DNA of 64,000 nucleotides from Methylophaga sp. OBS3 (GCF_026319325.1 NZ_JAPDMU010000004.1:1-64000), one strand, 5' to 3'. Numbered from the stretch's first letter, positions 11,056 to 21,389 are shown. Notes: generated by a model not told the origin, from the letters alone. A program made the numbers and translations.

Positions 11056-12237
11056 TTAATGCGGGTTTTCAGCCGGTTTTTTGTCGTAAATTGGTTGCTG
11101 CTTTAACCAGACATAACCTACCAAGAAGCCAATAAGTGCAACAACCGCTGCAAGCAGGTAGGTGGCTGATGGGCCTGGTTCGAGCCAGAGATAACCGCTA
11201 ATCAGACTGCCTGCAGCACCGCCGGCGCCGAAGCTGACACTACTATACAAGGCCTGCCCTCGGCCTTGATTGCGACCTGTGAAGTGTTCGTGAACCCATG
11301 CGATAGCTGAGGCATGGAACATGCCGTAACTTGCTGCATGTAAAGTTTGCGCAGCAATCAGCATGGGCAGATTTTCTGGAAACAGTGCGATTAAGGCCCA
11401 GCGAAGTGCACTTAAAATGCAGCTAGTTAACAACACCAACCGAATACCAAACTTAGGTAACCAGCGGTGCATTAACAAAAAAACACCAATTTCAGCGACG
11501 ACACCAAGTGACCATAAAATACCGATGAGGCTTCTCTCGTACCCATACATCTCAAGGTAAATACTATAGAACGTATAGTAAGGCCCATGCGCTAGCAGCA
11601 TTAGAAAACAAATGGCTAAAAAGGCAATGACCGACGGCTGTTTTAAAATCGTTTTTAGCGGGACTTGTTTAAGACTTAAATGTCGACTTGCTGATTCCGG
11701 CACTGTCAGGCTGACTAGCCAAATACCTGCTGTGCTGATAAGTAAGGCATACGGAACAACCCCAGCATCATACTTTTCAGTCAACCAGCCCAACAATAAA
11801 ACAATGACGATAAAACCAATCGAACCCCATAACCGAATTTTGCTGTAGTGGTGGCTGTGTTCACCCAGATGTTGCAGGGTGGTGACTTCAAATTGCGGTA
11901 GGGTGGCGTTCCAGAAAAAGCTAAATCCCATCAATACCAAAGCCATCCAAAGATAACTTTGGTCGATAAGAATACCGCTGAAAATGATGACGCCGATAAA
12001 GCTTGCCAGACGCACAATCTTCATCCGCTGACCTTGATGATCGGCTATCCATCCCCAGACATTGGGTGCAATGATCCGGCTTGCCAACAATATGGCGGTT
12101 AATTCACCAATTTGGCTGGCTGAAAATCCTTCCCACTGCAAATACAGGCCAAAGTAGGGGACCAATACCCCTAATGTGGCAAAGTAGAAGAAATAAAAGC
12201 CAGACAGTCGCCAATAGGGGACTTGTGGAAGTGGCAT
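11056..12237 (-). CDS. MFS transporter, HcaT/YhhS-like
   Basis: 393 residues with twelve predicted membrane helices. The start PYWRLSGFYFFYFATLGVLV and the loop GWIADHQGQR are typical of the 3-phenylpropionate/nucleoside-H+ symporter-like MFS group (HcaT family). The substrate cannot be told from sequence. It shares one base with the aroC stop, so it is probably cotranscribed. Confidence 0.85.
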   Translation of the reverse strand: MPLPQVPYWRLSGFYFFYFATLGVLVPYFGLYLQWEGFSASQIGELTAILLASRIIAPNVWGWIADHQGQRMKIVRLASFIGVIIFSGILIDQSYLWMALVLMGFSFFWNATLPQFEVTTLQHLGEHSHHYSKIRLWGSIGFIVIVLLLGWLTEKYDAGVVPYALLISTAGIWLVSLTVPESASRHLSLKQVPLKTILKQPSVIAFLAICFLMLLAHGPYYTFYSIYLEMYGYERSLIGILWSLGVVAEIGVFLLMHRWLPKFGIRLVLLTSCILSALRWALIALFPENLPMLIAAQTLHAASYGMFHASAIAWVHEHFTGRNQGRGQALYSSVSFGAGGAAGSLISGYLWLEPGPSATYLLAAVVALIGFLVGYVWLKQQPIYDKKPAENPH

Positions 12238-13340
12238 TAATCCTGAGCTTGAGCCGGAATAATTGGCGTGTCAGTTACGACATCCGCATTTTGTGCGCGG
12301 TGACGTAGCATATGATCCATTAATACTAGCGCTAGCATCGCTTCTGCGATAGGCGTCGCCCGGATACCAACACAGGGATCGTGACGACCATGAGTCACAA
12401 CTTCGATTGGATCACCGTTAACATCAATACTTTGGCCAGGAATACGTAAACTTGATGTTGGCTTGAGCGCCATACTGACAACAATATCCTGACCGCTCGA
12501 AATACCACCTAATGTGCCACCGGCGTTATTGCTTAAAAAGCCATTCGGTGTCATTTCATCACGATGTTCGGTGCCTTTTTGGGTGACAGAGTCAAAGCCT
12601 GCACCAATTTCCACACCTTTAACGGCATTAATACTCATCATTGCGTGAGCGATATCAGCGTCCAGACGATCAAAAATAGGTTCACCTAAGCCTGGAGGTA
12701 CATTGCGAGCAATTACATTCACTCGGGCTCCAATCGAATTACCTTCTTTACGAAGCGCGTCCATATAATCTTCTAATTGGCTTTCGATAGCCGGATCCGG
12801 GTTAAAAAACAGGCTGTTATCAAGGTGTGAGAAATCGAGTGTTTCGGCTTTAATGGGGCCGAGCTGGGCCAAGTAGCCTTGAATCTCAATTCCATAGCGG
12901 TCACATAGGTATTTTTTGGCAATACCACCAGCAGCGACACGCATTGCGGTTTCACGAGCTGACGAACGGCCACCACCACGATAATCACGAACACCATATT
13001 TGTGATGATAGGCATAATCAGCATGGGCTGGACGGAATTGCTGTGCGATGTTGCCGTAATCTTTAGAGCGCTGATCAACGTTCTCAATTAATAGGCCAAT
13101 CGGTGTTCCGGTTGTTTTACCCTCAAAAACGCCAGACAGAATTTTGACTGAGTCAGGCTCTCTACGCTGCGTTTCGTGTCGGCTTTTGCCCGGACGACGA
13201 CGATCTAAATCGCCTTGTAAGTCAGCTTCAGTTAATGCCATTCCCGGCGGGCAACCATCGACAATAGCACCAAGCGCTAGTCCATGACTTTCACCAAAGG
13301 TGGTGACTGTGAACAGTTTTCCGAAGCTGTTGCCTGACAT
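12237..13340 (-). CDS. aroC: Chorismate synthase
   Basis: 367 residues. It converts 5-enolpyruvylshikimate-3-phosphate to chorismate using reduced FMN, the last shared step of aromatic amino acid synthesis. Family signatures visible are [18 protein letters not shown] at the N-terminus, the [16 protein letters not shown] loop and the [11 protein letters not shown] and GGISSGQDI segments. Follows mgtE by 19 bases and overlaps the MFS gene. Confidence 0.97.
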   Translation of the reverse strand: MSGNSFGKLFTVTTFGESHGLALGAIVDGCPPGMALTEADLQGDLDRRRPGKSRHETQRREPDSVKILSGVFEGKTTGTPIGLLIENVDQRSKDYGNIAQQFRPAHADYAYHHKYGVRDYRGGGRSSARETAMRVAAGGIAKKYLCDRYGIEIQGYLAQLGPIKAETLDFSHLDNSLFFNPDPAIESQLEDYMDALRKEGNSIGARVNVIARNVPPGLGEPIFDRLDADIAHAMMSINAVKGVEIGAGFDSVTQKGTEHRDEMTPNGFLSNNAGGTLGGISSGQDIVVSMALKPTSSLRIPGQSIDVNGDPIEVVTHGRHDPCVGIRATPIAEAMLALVLMDHMLRHRAQNADVVTDTPIIPAQAQD

Positions 13341-13359
13341 AAAAATTTCCGGTCAAAAA

Positions 13360-14730
13360 TTAAACAATAAAAAGCGTAGCAAATCCGAGGAATGCCATAA
13401 AACCTACCACATCTGTGATGGTGGTTAATAAAACACTGCCTGAAAGTGCAGGATCAATACCGAGGCGTTTGAGCGCCAGCGGAATGGTGACACCAGCCAT
13501 TGAGGCGGCTAAAAGGTTGATGATAATCGAAACACCAATTAACACCGCTAAGCCAACTTCTTGGAACCAAAGGTAAGTTACAAAGGCGATCGTAATCGCC
13601 CAAATCACTCCATTTAGCGCACCAACGGCAATTTCTTTTTTGAGTAGCCAACGTTTATTTTTATCATTGAGCTGGCCCAGTGCCATAGAGCGAATAACAA
13701 GCGTTAACGTCTGGCTACCAGCAATGCCGCCCATGCTGGCAACGATCGGCATTAATACGGCAAGCGCCACTACTTTTTCGATGGTGGTATCAAATAAACC
13801 AATGACCCATGCAGCCAGAAAAGCGGTGATCAAATTGATACCAAGCCATAAAGAACGACGATGAACACTTTTCTTAACAGGGGCAAAGGTATCTTCATCT
13901 TCACCCAAACCCGCCATACTCAACATTGAGTGCTCGGCGACATCACGGATAACGTCAACCACGTCATCGATGGTGATACGGCCTAGCAAGTGATTATCTT
14001 TATCGACAACCGGTGCAGAAATCAGGTCATGTTTCTCGAAGCGGTGCGCAATGTCTTCATCAGACATATTGGCCGGAATCGGCTCAACCTGATGCGACAT
14101 AACTTCACGCACGGTCATTGAGCGACTGCGACTGACGACTTGCGACAATCTTAGTGTGCCTAGGTATTTGTCATTGTGATCGACGACATACAAGCTATCG
14201 GTGTTTTCAGGCAATTCACCAAGCATACGCAGATAACGAAGTACAACTTCCAGCGTGATATCAGAACGAACAGTCACCACGTCGGTGTTCATCAAACCAC
14301 CGGCGGTGTCTTCTTCATAACCCAAAATCAGTTCGATGCGACGACGGCGTTGACTGTCCATCGCTCGCAAGACTTCTTGCATCACATGATCTGGCAGATC
14401 TTGTAATAAGTCGACCACGTCATCGGTGTCGAGATCTTCGGTCGCGCTGAGCAGATCTGCAGTGTCCATGTCGACCATCAAACTGGTACGGACATCTTCA
14501 CCGATATAGGAGAGGACTTCACCACGCAGCTCTGGATTGATGATAGGCCAGCAAACTTTACGTTCAGGTGGTGGTAACGATTCGAGTAAATGCGCTGTTT
14601 CTGCCGGGTGTAGGCTTGCCAGTAATCGACGCATTCGTACAAAGCGACCACTATGCAGCGCTTCAGCGAGGGTATCTAATGATCGATTTAAAGCGTGGTG
14701 TTGATCCAGCTCTGACATTTCCGGCTCCAC
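13360..14730 (-). CDS. mgtE: Magnesium transporter MgtE
   Basis: 456 residues: an N-terminal alpha-helical MgtE_N domain (about 15-125), two CBS domains (about 145-260) and five C-terminal membrane helices beginning near residue 290. GIAGSQTLTLVIRS is the family's pore signature. Acidic residues of the cytoplasmic part act as magnesium sensors in this family. Located downstream of the PTS relay. The upstream 160 bases show no clear M-box. Confidence 0.94.
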   Translation of the reverse strand: MEPEMSELDQHHALNRSLDTLAEALHSGRFVRMRRLLASLHPAETAHLLESLPPPERKVCWPIINPELRGEVLSYIGEDVRTSLMVDMDTADLLSATEDLDTDDVVDLLQDLPDHVMQEVLRAMDSQRRRRIELILGYEEDTAGGLMNTDVVTVRSDITLEVVLRYLRMLGELPENTDSLYVVDHNDKYLGTLRLSQVVSRSRSMTVREVMSHQVEPIPANMSDEDIAHRFEKHDLISAPVVDKDNHLLGRITIDDVVDVIRDVAEHSMLSMAGLGEDEDTFAPVKKSVHRRSLWLGINLITAFLAAWVIGLFDTTIEKVVALAVLMPIVASMGGIAGSQTLTLVIRSMALGQLNDKNKRWLLKKEIAVGALNGVIWAITIAFVTYLWFQEVGLAVLIGVSIIINLLAASMAGVTIPLALKRLGIDPALSGSVLLTTITDVVGFMAFLGFATLFIV

Positions 14731-14890
14731 ATGGCGTCGGTGTTTGGGGATTGATTTGCCGCGTATTTTAGCTTGTGGCGCCGATACTTGATAGCGTTAA
14801 ATCTCATGCCGCTTAGTTGATGACAGTCAAACTAGTCGTTTGCAATGGGAATAAAACTCAGATTTATCACCAACAAGCGGAATAAGAAAA

Positions 14891-16645
14891 TTAATGATCG
14901 TGCACGGGCGCGTTGATTTGCTCCAGCAACATGTCTGCTTCGAGCGCATCAGACACTTCCATGATCTGCATGGTATTACTTGGCAGTTGGCTCAAGTCTG
15001 TTTCGTTGATGATCTGTTTGACTTCAAGCAACGCATTGGGATGCATACTGAAATTTTCTAATCCCATTGCCAACAGTAGACGTGTAAATCGCGGATCACC
15101 AGCCATCTCACCACACATCGAAACAGGCACGTTATGACGTTTACCTGCTTCCAAAGTAATGTGAATCAGCTTCAATACGGCAGGATGCAGCGGATCATAA
15201 AGGTAGTTCACATGATCATCGATACGATCGATCGCCAAGGTGTACTGAATCAAGTCATTGGTACCAATCGACAAAAAGTCGACATGGCGGGCAAACATAT
15301 CGGCACATACCGCACTGGCTGGAATTTCAATCATGGCACCGGTTTCGATATGTCGGTCGTATTCCAACCCCTCACGATCTAATTCAACTTTGCATTGCTC
15401 AAGCAAATTACGCGCTTGCAGGAGTTCATGCATGGTTGAAATCATTGGGAACATGATTTTGATTTTGCCAAACGCCGAGGCGCGCAAAATGGCACGTAAT
15501 TGCGTGCGGAACATGGCAGGTTGCGCTAGACAAAGGCGAATAGCACGCAGACCTAAAGCCGGATTGGTCACAACGTTTTGTGATAACTGGCGACCACCGT
15601 CAACCGTTTTGTCAGCACCTAAGTCAAAGGTACGGATGGTTACCGGGTGATTATTCATGCCCTCAACAACATCACGATAAGCAGCTAACTGCTCTTCTTC
15701 TTCCGGTGGTGTTAATCGGTTCATGTACAGAAATTCGGTACGGTATAGACCAATACCTTGAGCACCTGCTGCCGAAATAGTACTGATATCTTCAGGCAAC
15801 TCCGCATTAGCCAATAGTGTTATATCTTTGCCATCCCGCGTTTTGGTTGGCTGCGATTTATAGCGGCTTAAAGACGAAATATGTTCGTCAAAGGCAATAC
15901 GACGTTGTTGGAATTCAGCAGTGACTTTTTCGTCAGCCCCGGCAATCATAATACCGGCTTCACCATCTACAATTAATGGTTCGTTATCTTGGACATAACG
16001 TCTGACCGACTCAACACCAATAATCGCAGGAATACCAAGACTGCGCGCCAAAATGGTGGTGTGAGATGTGGCGCCACCATGCTCCGTGACAAACGCGGCA
16101 ATGCCTTGATGCTGCATCAAAACGGTATCTGCTGGTGTCAAATCTTCAGCAATGATGATATGGCCTTTCAGGCGGCCATCTGGAATTTCGTGATCAGCAA
16201 CTTCTTGATCGGCCAAGATCCGGTGAACACGGTTTACCACATGGTCAACGTCATCTCTGCGGGTACGCAGATAAGGGTCATCCATTTCATTGAAAACGTT
16301 GATGAGTGCATCACGCTGTAACTGCAACGCCCACTCAGCGTTACAACGACGCTGACGAATCATATCGACAGGCACTTTGCTTAATGAGGAATCATTAAGC
16401 ATGAGAATGTGCGTATCGATAAACGAAATCACATCTGATGGCGCATTCGCCGGAATATGATTTCTAATGGATTTCAACTGCTGCTTGGCTTGCTCAATGG
16501 CATCGAGTAAGCGGTCGACTTCTTGCTCAATAGCAAATGCCGGGATTAAGTATTCTCTAACATCGGGCTGATTGTGAAACAGAATATGGGCACGCCCGAT
16601 GGCGATACCTCGAGAAACGCCTAACCCTTGTAATTCTAGGGTCAT
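14891..16645 (-). CDS. ptsI: PTS enzyme I (phosphoenolpyruvate-protein phosphotransferase)
   Basis: 584 residues. It takes phosphate from PEP on His195 in GGATSHTTILARSLG and passes it to HPr. The C-terminal PEP-binding barrel shows the FPMIS, MIEIPASA and SIGTNDLIQYTLAIDR signatures. There is no N-terminal GAF domain, so this is an ordinary EI rather than EI-Ntr (PtsP). It overlaps HPr by four bases. As no sugar-specific EIIB/EIIC is nearby, it probably serves regulation. Confidence 0.95.
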   Translation of the reverse strand: MTLELQGLGVSRGIAIGRAHILFHNQPDVREYLIPAFAIEQEVDRLLDAIEQAKQQLKSIRNHIPANAPSDVISFIDTHILMLNDSSLSKVPVDMIRQRRCNAEWALQLQRDALINVFNEMDDPYLRTRRDDVDHVVNRVHRILADQEVADHEIPDGRLKGHIIIAEDLTPADTVLMQHQGIAAFVTEHGGATSHTTILARSLGIPAIIGVESVRRYVQDNEPLIVDGEAGIMIAGADEKVTAEFQQRRIAFDEHISSLSRYKSQPTKTRDGKDITLLANAELPEDISTISAAGAQGIGLYRTEFLYMNRLTPPEEEEQLAAYRDVVEGMNNHPVTIRTFDLGADKTVDGGRQLSQNVVTNPALGLRAIRLCLAQPAMFRTQLRAILRASAFGKIKIMFPMISTMHELLQARNLLEQCKVELDREGLEYDRHIETGAMIEIPASAVCADMFARHVDFLSIGTNDLIQYTLAIDRIDDHVNYLYDPLHPAVLKLIHITLEAGKRHNVPVSMCGEMAGDPRFTRLLLAMGLENFSMHPNALLEVKQIINETDLSQLPSNTMQIMEVSDALEADMLLEQINAPVHDH

Positions 16646-16911
16646 TCGCCTTCTCCAAAATAATTGCCGATTAATTCGCCAATGGCTTGTAATGCGTCAT
16701 CCGCATCTTCGCCATCAGCTTTCACGGTAATTTCTGTACCTTTAGCCGCAGCGAGCATCATGACACCCATTATGCTTTTACCATTGACTTCACGATCTTG
16801 GCGACGCACCAAAATATCGGCTTTATACGCTGAGGCGGTTGTGACAAACTTTGCCGCTGCACGTGCGTGTAGGCCTAATTTATTAATGATAGTAAAGGTT
16901 TGCTCGGTCAT
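16642..16911 (-). CDS. ptsH: Phosphocarrier protein HPr
   Basis: 89 residues. The phosphate-accepting His15 sits in NKLGLHARAAAKF, and the regulatory Ser46 lies in VNGKSIMGVMML. The serine, together with the HprK homologue three genes upstream, suggests serine phosphorylation is possible. Overlaps the EIIA(Man) gene by four bases and EI by four bases. Confidence 0.95.
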   Translation of the reverse strand: MTEQTFTIINKLGLHARAAAKFVTTASAYKADILVRRQDREVNGKSIMGVMMLAAAKGTEITVKADGEDADDALQAIGELIGNYFGEGE

Positions 16912-17312
16912 GACAGGTATCCAGAGTGATGACAGCGAACAATACCTTCCTGGCCACCACTGATTGCTTTATTTTCTAATTCTTCTAGGTTCAGTGTCGG
17001 ATAGTTCAGCACCCGAATCAGCATGGGCAGATTCAAACCAGAGACAATTCGAATGTCATTGCGGTCTGAAACAGCACAAGCAATATTACTGGGAGTGGAG
17101 CCAAACATATCCGTGAGGATCAGGATTCCATGTCCTTGATCCAGCCCGACTAAATCGCGATCCAATTGCTTTCGAATAGCATCGGGATCATCTTTGACCT
17201 CAATCGAAATGACTTTGGTCGGCAACGGGCAGCAAGACAACATCTGTCGTGCAGTGTTGATAAGCTCAGTACCGATATGGTTATGCGATACGATTAAAAT
17301 ACCTACAGTCAT
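16908..17312 (-). CDS. PTS EIIA component, mannose family
   Basis: 134 residues of the EIIA-Man fold. His10 in GILIVSHNHIG is the phosphorylation site, and ILTDMFGSTPSNIA is the second family signature. No EIIB, IIC or IID partner is nearby, so it is likely a regulatory phosphate acceptor, as in other proteobacterial rpoN-linked PTS clusters. In those clusters rapZ often precedes it; here the 74-base gap upstream holds no gene. Confidence 0.93.
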   Translation of the reverse strand: MTVGILIVSHNHIGTELINTARQMLSCCPLPTKVISIEVKDDPDAIRKQLDRDLVGLDQGHGILILTDMFGSTPSNIACAVSDRNDIRIVSGLNLPMLIRVLNYPTLNLEELENKAISGGQEGIVRCHHSGYLS

Positions 17313-17386
17313 GCGCTGTCTCTGGGCCAGTTTTCAAGGCGGGTAACGGCCTTGAATGTAATGGATAACAAGTGATTTCGCAAATC

Positions 17387-17902
17387 TCAGCTGTTTTCTG
17401 AGCTGTCTCTATAAAGCGCGTTTACAAACTTTTCTTCGGTGTCGGTAAGGCTTTTTTGGCGTAGCCAAATGCTAAGCCGCTCATGTAAAGATAAAGTGTT
17501 TTGTGTACACAAGGTCAGTTGCGGTAGAACGACACCAAGTATTGTCATGGTCTGTTGCGGTGAAAATTGCACCGTATCTGTTGGTGTATTGGTTAACAAA
17601 ACCATGCAATCAATTTCACAGTGGCTTATAAGTTGTTCAACGCCAAATAGCGCTTGGATGTCCAATAGACCAAGTTCTCGATGATGTAAAAAGCCATACG
17701 CATTTTGAGGCGCGTTGGCGATAACACTATCTTGCTGTCGATGAAGTTCAACGATGTCGTCAGCGATGAATTGAGCGCCTTGGTTCAGCAAACTCAAGGC
17801 AAAACTACTTTTACCAACGCCGGGCTCGCCGCAAATCAGAATGCCTTGTGATTGCCAACGAACCATCACACCATGTTGGTGATGTTTTTCTTCGTTAGAC
17901 AT
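17387..17902 (-). CDS. hprK: HPr kinase/phosphorylase, short form
   Basis: 171 residues, only the catalytic C-terminal half of the approximately 310-residue Firmicutes enzyme. Walker A is GEPGVGKSS (25-33), followed by FIADDIVEL (45-53), equivalent to the conserved acidic strand. Proteobacterial short HprK proteins of this type sit in rpoN/ptsN clusters. It may phosphorylate Ser46 of HPr or sense nucleotides. Activity is not provable from sequence. Confidence 0.85.
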   Translation of the reverse strand: MSNEEKHHQHGVMVRWQSQGILICGEPGVGKSSFALSLLNQGAQFIADDIVELHRQQDSVIANAPQNAYGFLHHRELGLLDIQALFGVEQLISHCEIDCMVLLTNTPTDTVQFSPQQTMTILGVVLPQLTLCTQNTLSLHERLSIWLRQKSLTDTEEKFVNALYRDSSENS

Positions 17903-17934
17903 AGATGGGAGGGTAAGAAGTTGGTAACAGGAAA

Positions 17935-18396
17935 TTAATCGTCGTCGATCGACAATAGGTATTCAAATAAGGCTTCAGCACTACCCGCATTACGGATTTT
18001 GCCGCAACAATCAGCATCCCTGAATAAGGTCACAAGACGTGATAAGTGTTGTAGATGATTTTCAGAATCTTCTTCTGGTACCAACAAACCAAACGCGATA
18101 TCAATTGGCTGTCCATCTGCAGCTTCAAAATCAATGGGTTCTGCCAAGGTCAACATGGCTGCAATCGTGTGGGTTAAGCCCGGCACGCGTGCGTGCGGAA
18201 TTGCGACACCTTTACCGAGACCGGTACTGCCTAAGCGTTCCCGCTCAAGCAGTACCTGAAACACTTTCTCAGCGCCCAAAGACTCACTGTTGGCCGCCAG
18301 CTTATGGCTGAGGTTCTCCAACACCCGTTTTTTACTGGTGGCTTCGTCTTGATAACTAATGTTATCTGCATTCACTAACAGTGCAGCGATGAGCAT
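17935..18396 (-). CDS. ptsN: PTS EIIA-Ntr (PtsN)
   Basis: 153 residues of the EIIA-fructose fold. His68 in GKGVAIPHARVPG is the expected phosphorylation site. PtsN proteins regulate potassium transport and stress responses rather than sugar uptake. Lies between hpf and hprK, as usual next to rpoN. Confidence 0.94.
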   Translation of the reverse strand: MLIAALLVNADNISYQDEATSKKRVLENLSHKLAANSESLGAEKVFQVLLERERLGSTGLGKGVAIPHARVPGLTHTIAAMLTLAEPIDFEAADGQPIDIAFGLLVPEEDSENHLQHLSRLVTLFRDADCCGKIRNAGSAEALFEYLLSIDDD

Positions 18397-18406
18397 ATGT
18401 CAGACC

Positions 18407-18733
18407 TTAACTCGCGTTGTGCTTTTTCATTGCACCATCGGCTTGATGGTGGTCTTTGATTTTATCTTTGTGTTTGATGATCTGACGGTCCAATTTGGCC
18501 ACCAGATTTTCGATCGCGGTGTACATGTTTTCATTTTCGTCTGAAGCAAACAAGTCTGCACCACTAACGTGAACAGTCGCTTCTGCTTTTTGACGCTCTT
18601 TCTCGACGGACAGAATCACATGAACATTCGTCATATGGTCAAAGTGTCGGGTCAGTTTTTCAAATTTTTTATTTACATGATCCCGAAGACTGTCGGTGAT
18701 ATCTAAATGTTGTCCGCTTAGGTTTAATTGCAT
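18407..18733 (-). CDS. hpf: Ribosome hibernation promoting factor
   Basis: A 108-residue short-form HPF/YfiA protein that binds the 30S subunit and helps form inactive ribosome dimers. MQLNLSGQHLDITDSLRDHV and VHVSGADLFASDENENMYTAI match the family. Follows rpoN by 34 bases, the usual gene order; an SD-like AGGAG precedes the ATG. Confidence 0.94.
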   Translation of the reverse strand: MQLNLSGQHLDITDSLRDHVNKKFEKLTRHFDHMTNVHVILSVEKERQKAEATVHVSGADLFASDENENMYTAIENLVAKLDRQIIKHKDKIKDHHQADGAMKKHNAS

Positions 18734-18767
18734 AATGCATCACTCCTCTTGGTGGATGAAAACTGGT

Positions 18768-20222
18768 TTACACCAGTCGCTTACGCTCATTTGAGGGCGC
18801 TATCATCAATGTCTCACGGTACTTAGCGATCGTTCGACGCGCTACATTGATGCCCTGTTCACCGAGAATATCAGCAATTTTGCTGTCACTCAGTGGTTTT
18901 CTTGGATTCTCAGCCGCTACTAGTTTTTTGATAATGGCACGAATTGCGGTCGCTGAACATTCACCACCGCTTTCTGTGCCGACATGGCTTGAGAAGAAAA
19001 ATTTCAATTCAAATATACCGCGCGGCGTATGCAGATATTTCCGGGTGGTTACGCGAGAAATAGTCGATTCATGCATTTCGACCGCTTCAGCAATATCTGC
19101 AAGCACTAGCGGGCGCATCGCTTCTTCACCATGGTCAAGAAAGTCTCGTTGTCTTTCGACAATGGCTTCGGTGACTTTAATGAGGGTTTCATTTCGGCTT
19201 TGTAAGCTTTTCAAAAACCAGCGTGCTTCTTGCAAATTATTTTTTAAGTAAGTGTTTTCGGCACTGCTATCTGCGCGATTAATAAGTTGTGCGTAGTGAT
19301 CAGCAATTTGTAAGCGAGGCGCGTTGTCAGGGTTCAAAGATAACTGCCAGCGGCCATTAATTTTTTTGGCATAAACATCAGGGACAATATATTCGGTATT
19401 GTCCGTTTGAATTGCGCTGCCGGGGCGAGGGTTCAGTAGCTGAATACTGCGGACCAACTCGGTAAGCTCATCATCACTAACTTTTAATGCGCGTTTAATG
19501 GCAGCATAGTCACGTTTGGCAAGCGTATCGAGATGTTTATCAATCAGCTCAGTAAGCAAATCGATATGTTGTAATGCGGCAACATCATAGACGCGTAATT
19601 GAATTAACAAACATTCGCGAAGATCTCGTGCGCCGACACCGACAGGATCAAAATGCTGGATCCGGTGTAATACGGTTTCAATCTCATCCAACTCAATGTC
19701 TGCAAGCTCTTCACCTAGACTTAGCTGAACATCTTCCATTGTGCATTTGAGATAACCGTCATCTTCGATGGAGTCGATGATAGTGGTGGCGATGGCTTGT
19801 TCGGCATCGGTAAACGGTGTTAAGCGCATCTGCCATAACAAGTGTTGTTGCAGACTATCACTACTTCCGTCTTGGCCTTCACGGTCAAAATCACCATCCG
19901 AATTATTGCTACTGCTGCTTGGATTGGAAGGCTGATGGTCGTAGGTGTCTTCCCACTGTGAATCTACCGGCAAATCTTCAGGTATATCACGGTTGTCCAG
20001 TGAACTGATTTCTCGACTGTCGTCGTTATTATTTCGCGCACCCACTTCCGGCGCGTCGTAATCGTAGTCTTCTTCGACTTCCAGCAACGGATTACTTTCG
20101 AGCGCTTCCTGAATTTCGGCCTGAAGTTCTAATGAGGAAAGTTGCAACAAGCGAATGGCCTGTTGTAACTGTGGCGTCATAGACAGACTTTGGCCGACAC
20201 GTAGCTGTAATGAGGGTTTCAC
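18768..20222 (-). CDS. rpoN: RNA polymerase sigma-54 factor
   Basis: 484 residues. Region I is the glutamine/leucine-rich activator-response segment (LSMTPQLQQAIRLLQLSS), followed by an acidic region II, the core-binding domain, and the C-terminal RpoN box ARRTIAKYRE at about 461-470. It directs transcription from -24/-12 promoters. In many proteobacteria lptB precedes rpoN; here the neighbour is a tungstate-type ABC cassette. Confidence 0.97.
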   Translation of the reverse strand: MKPSLQLRVGQSLSMTPQLQQAIRLLQLSSLELQAEIQEALESNPLLEVEEDYDYDAPEVGARNNNDDSREISSLDNRDIPEDLPVDSQWEDTYDHQPSNPSSSSNNSDGDFDREGQDGSSDSLQQHLLWQMRLTPFTDAEQAIATTIIDSIEDDGYLKCTMEDVQLSLGEELADIELDEIETVLHRIQHFDPVGVGARDLRECLLIQLRVYDVAALQHIDLLTELIDKHLDTLAKRDYAAIKRALKVSDDELTELVRSIQLLNPRPGSAIQTDNTEYIVPDVYAKKINGRWQLSLNPDNAPRLQIADHYAQLINRADSSAENTYLKNNLQEARWFLKSLQSRNETLIKVTEAIVERQRDFLDHGEEAMRPLVLADIAEAVEMHESTISRVTTRKYLHTPRGIFELKFFFSSHVGTESGGECSATAIRAIIKKLVAAENPRKPLSDSKIADILGEQGINVARRTIAKYRETLMIAPSNERKRLV

Positions 20223-20402
20223 TTATTTTGGACGACAAGATGTTATGAGCATGATTCAATGTTACCGCAAAGCAAACGCCGTTGCCTATACAGCTTTTTA
20301 AAAATTAATGACTCAATGTTCGTTTGGTAAAGCGCTATACAACGTCTAGCAATGATTTCAGTGATTTTTGAAAACTAAATAAAGCGATATGAGCGCTAAG
20401 AT

Positions 20403-21389
20403 TTAGAGCAGTTTTACCGCGCTTGCTTTAAAACTGAGCCATAGCCAGTCACCAATTTGAAACTGCAACTCTTTCAGTGATTCATAACTGATAATGACTT
20501 TAAATGTCTCGCCACATTCGATGTGAAGGCGAACCTCATGACCATCCTCAGCGATTTGAGTTAAACGTCCTTGGAGCTGATTTCTAGCACTACTGTCTGA
20601 ATGTGACTCCCGACTTAGCACGATATCTCTAGGATCGATGGCAATGTGGCGGGCAGATGGCTTAGTTGCGGTGGTAAATAGTTTGATTTTGCCGGTTTCA
20701 AAGCATTCACCGGTCAAATGCCCGTGAAACAAATTGAGTAGTGGTGTTTCGGTCAGTTGCCCATGCATTAAATGGATATGCTTAGAGGCAAGGGCATAAG
20801 CTTGCAGCCTATCGTGGGTGGTAAAAATAATGGTGCGATTTTCAGTTTGAAAACTTTGTATCAACCTTTCTAACTGTTGGATATGCTGACTATCGAGATG
20901 TGAGAAGGGCTCATCAAGCAACAAAATATCTGGACGGTAAGCCAGCACCCGCGCTAAGGCTGCACGTTTCAGTTCCCCGCCAGAAAGGGTCGCTGCATCT
21001 TGTTCGGCGAGATGCGTCAGGTTGGTGGCAACTAATGCTTCTGCAATTCGCTCAGCATGTAAAGCTTTAGGGATGTGCTGGCAACGTAACGCTAACGTGA
21101 TGTTATCGCGAATCGATCCCGGTAATAAGTAGGGTTGTTGTGTGACAAGACCAATACGTTGGCGTTGTAATCTTGTTATCGGCGATGTTGGCTCGCCAGA
21201 TAATAAAACATCACCAGTGCTTGGTTGGTTGAGTAGTGCCAAAAGCGACAGTAATGTCGATTTCCCCGCGCCATTTTGCCCTAGGATTGCAGTTGTCTCA
21301 CCTTGTGGAATATCAAGTGTTGGGATTGCCAGCGCACAGTGTGAGCCGTAATTCACCTTTATATTGCGTAGTTGATAACAAGTTGTCAT
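20403..21389 (-). CDS. ABC transporter ATP-binding protein, tungstate (Tup)-like
   Basis: 328 residues. Walker A is GQNGAGKST (37-45), the signature LSGGELKRA and Walker B DILLLDEPFSHLD. The C-terminal 100 residues look like a TOBE-type oxyanion domain (VLSRESHSDSSARNQLQGRL and onward). With the overlapping permease it resembles TupC/ModC systems for tungstate or molybdate. No periplasmic binding protein is encoded next to it. Preceded toward rpoN by 180 bases in which I see no gene. Confidence 0.83.
   Translation of the reverse strand: MTTCYQLRNIKVNYGSHCALAIPTLDIPQGETTAILGQNGAGKSTLLSLLALLNQPSTGDVLLSGEPTSPITRLQRQRIGLVTQQPYLLPGSIRDNITLALRCQHIPKALHAERIAEALVATNLTHLAEQDAATLSGGELKRAALARVLAYRPDILLLDEPFSHLDSQHIQQLERLIQSFQTENRTIIFTTHDRLQAYALASKHIHLMHGQLTETPLLNLFHGHLTGECFETGKIKLFTTATKPSARHIAIDPRDIVLSRESHSDSSARNQLQGRLTQIAEDGHEVRLHIECGETFKVIISYESLKELQFQIGDWLWLSFKASAVKLL

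Noticed and set aside
14731-14890. M-box magnesium riboswitch upstream of mgtE
   Set aside because: I could not find the conserved M-box core or a long terminator/antiterminator pair in these 160 bases.
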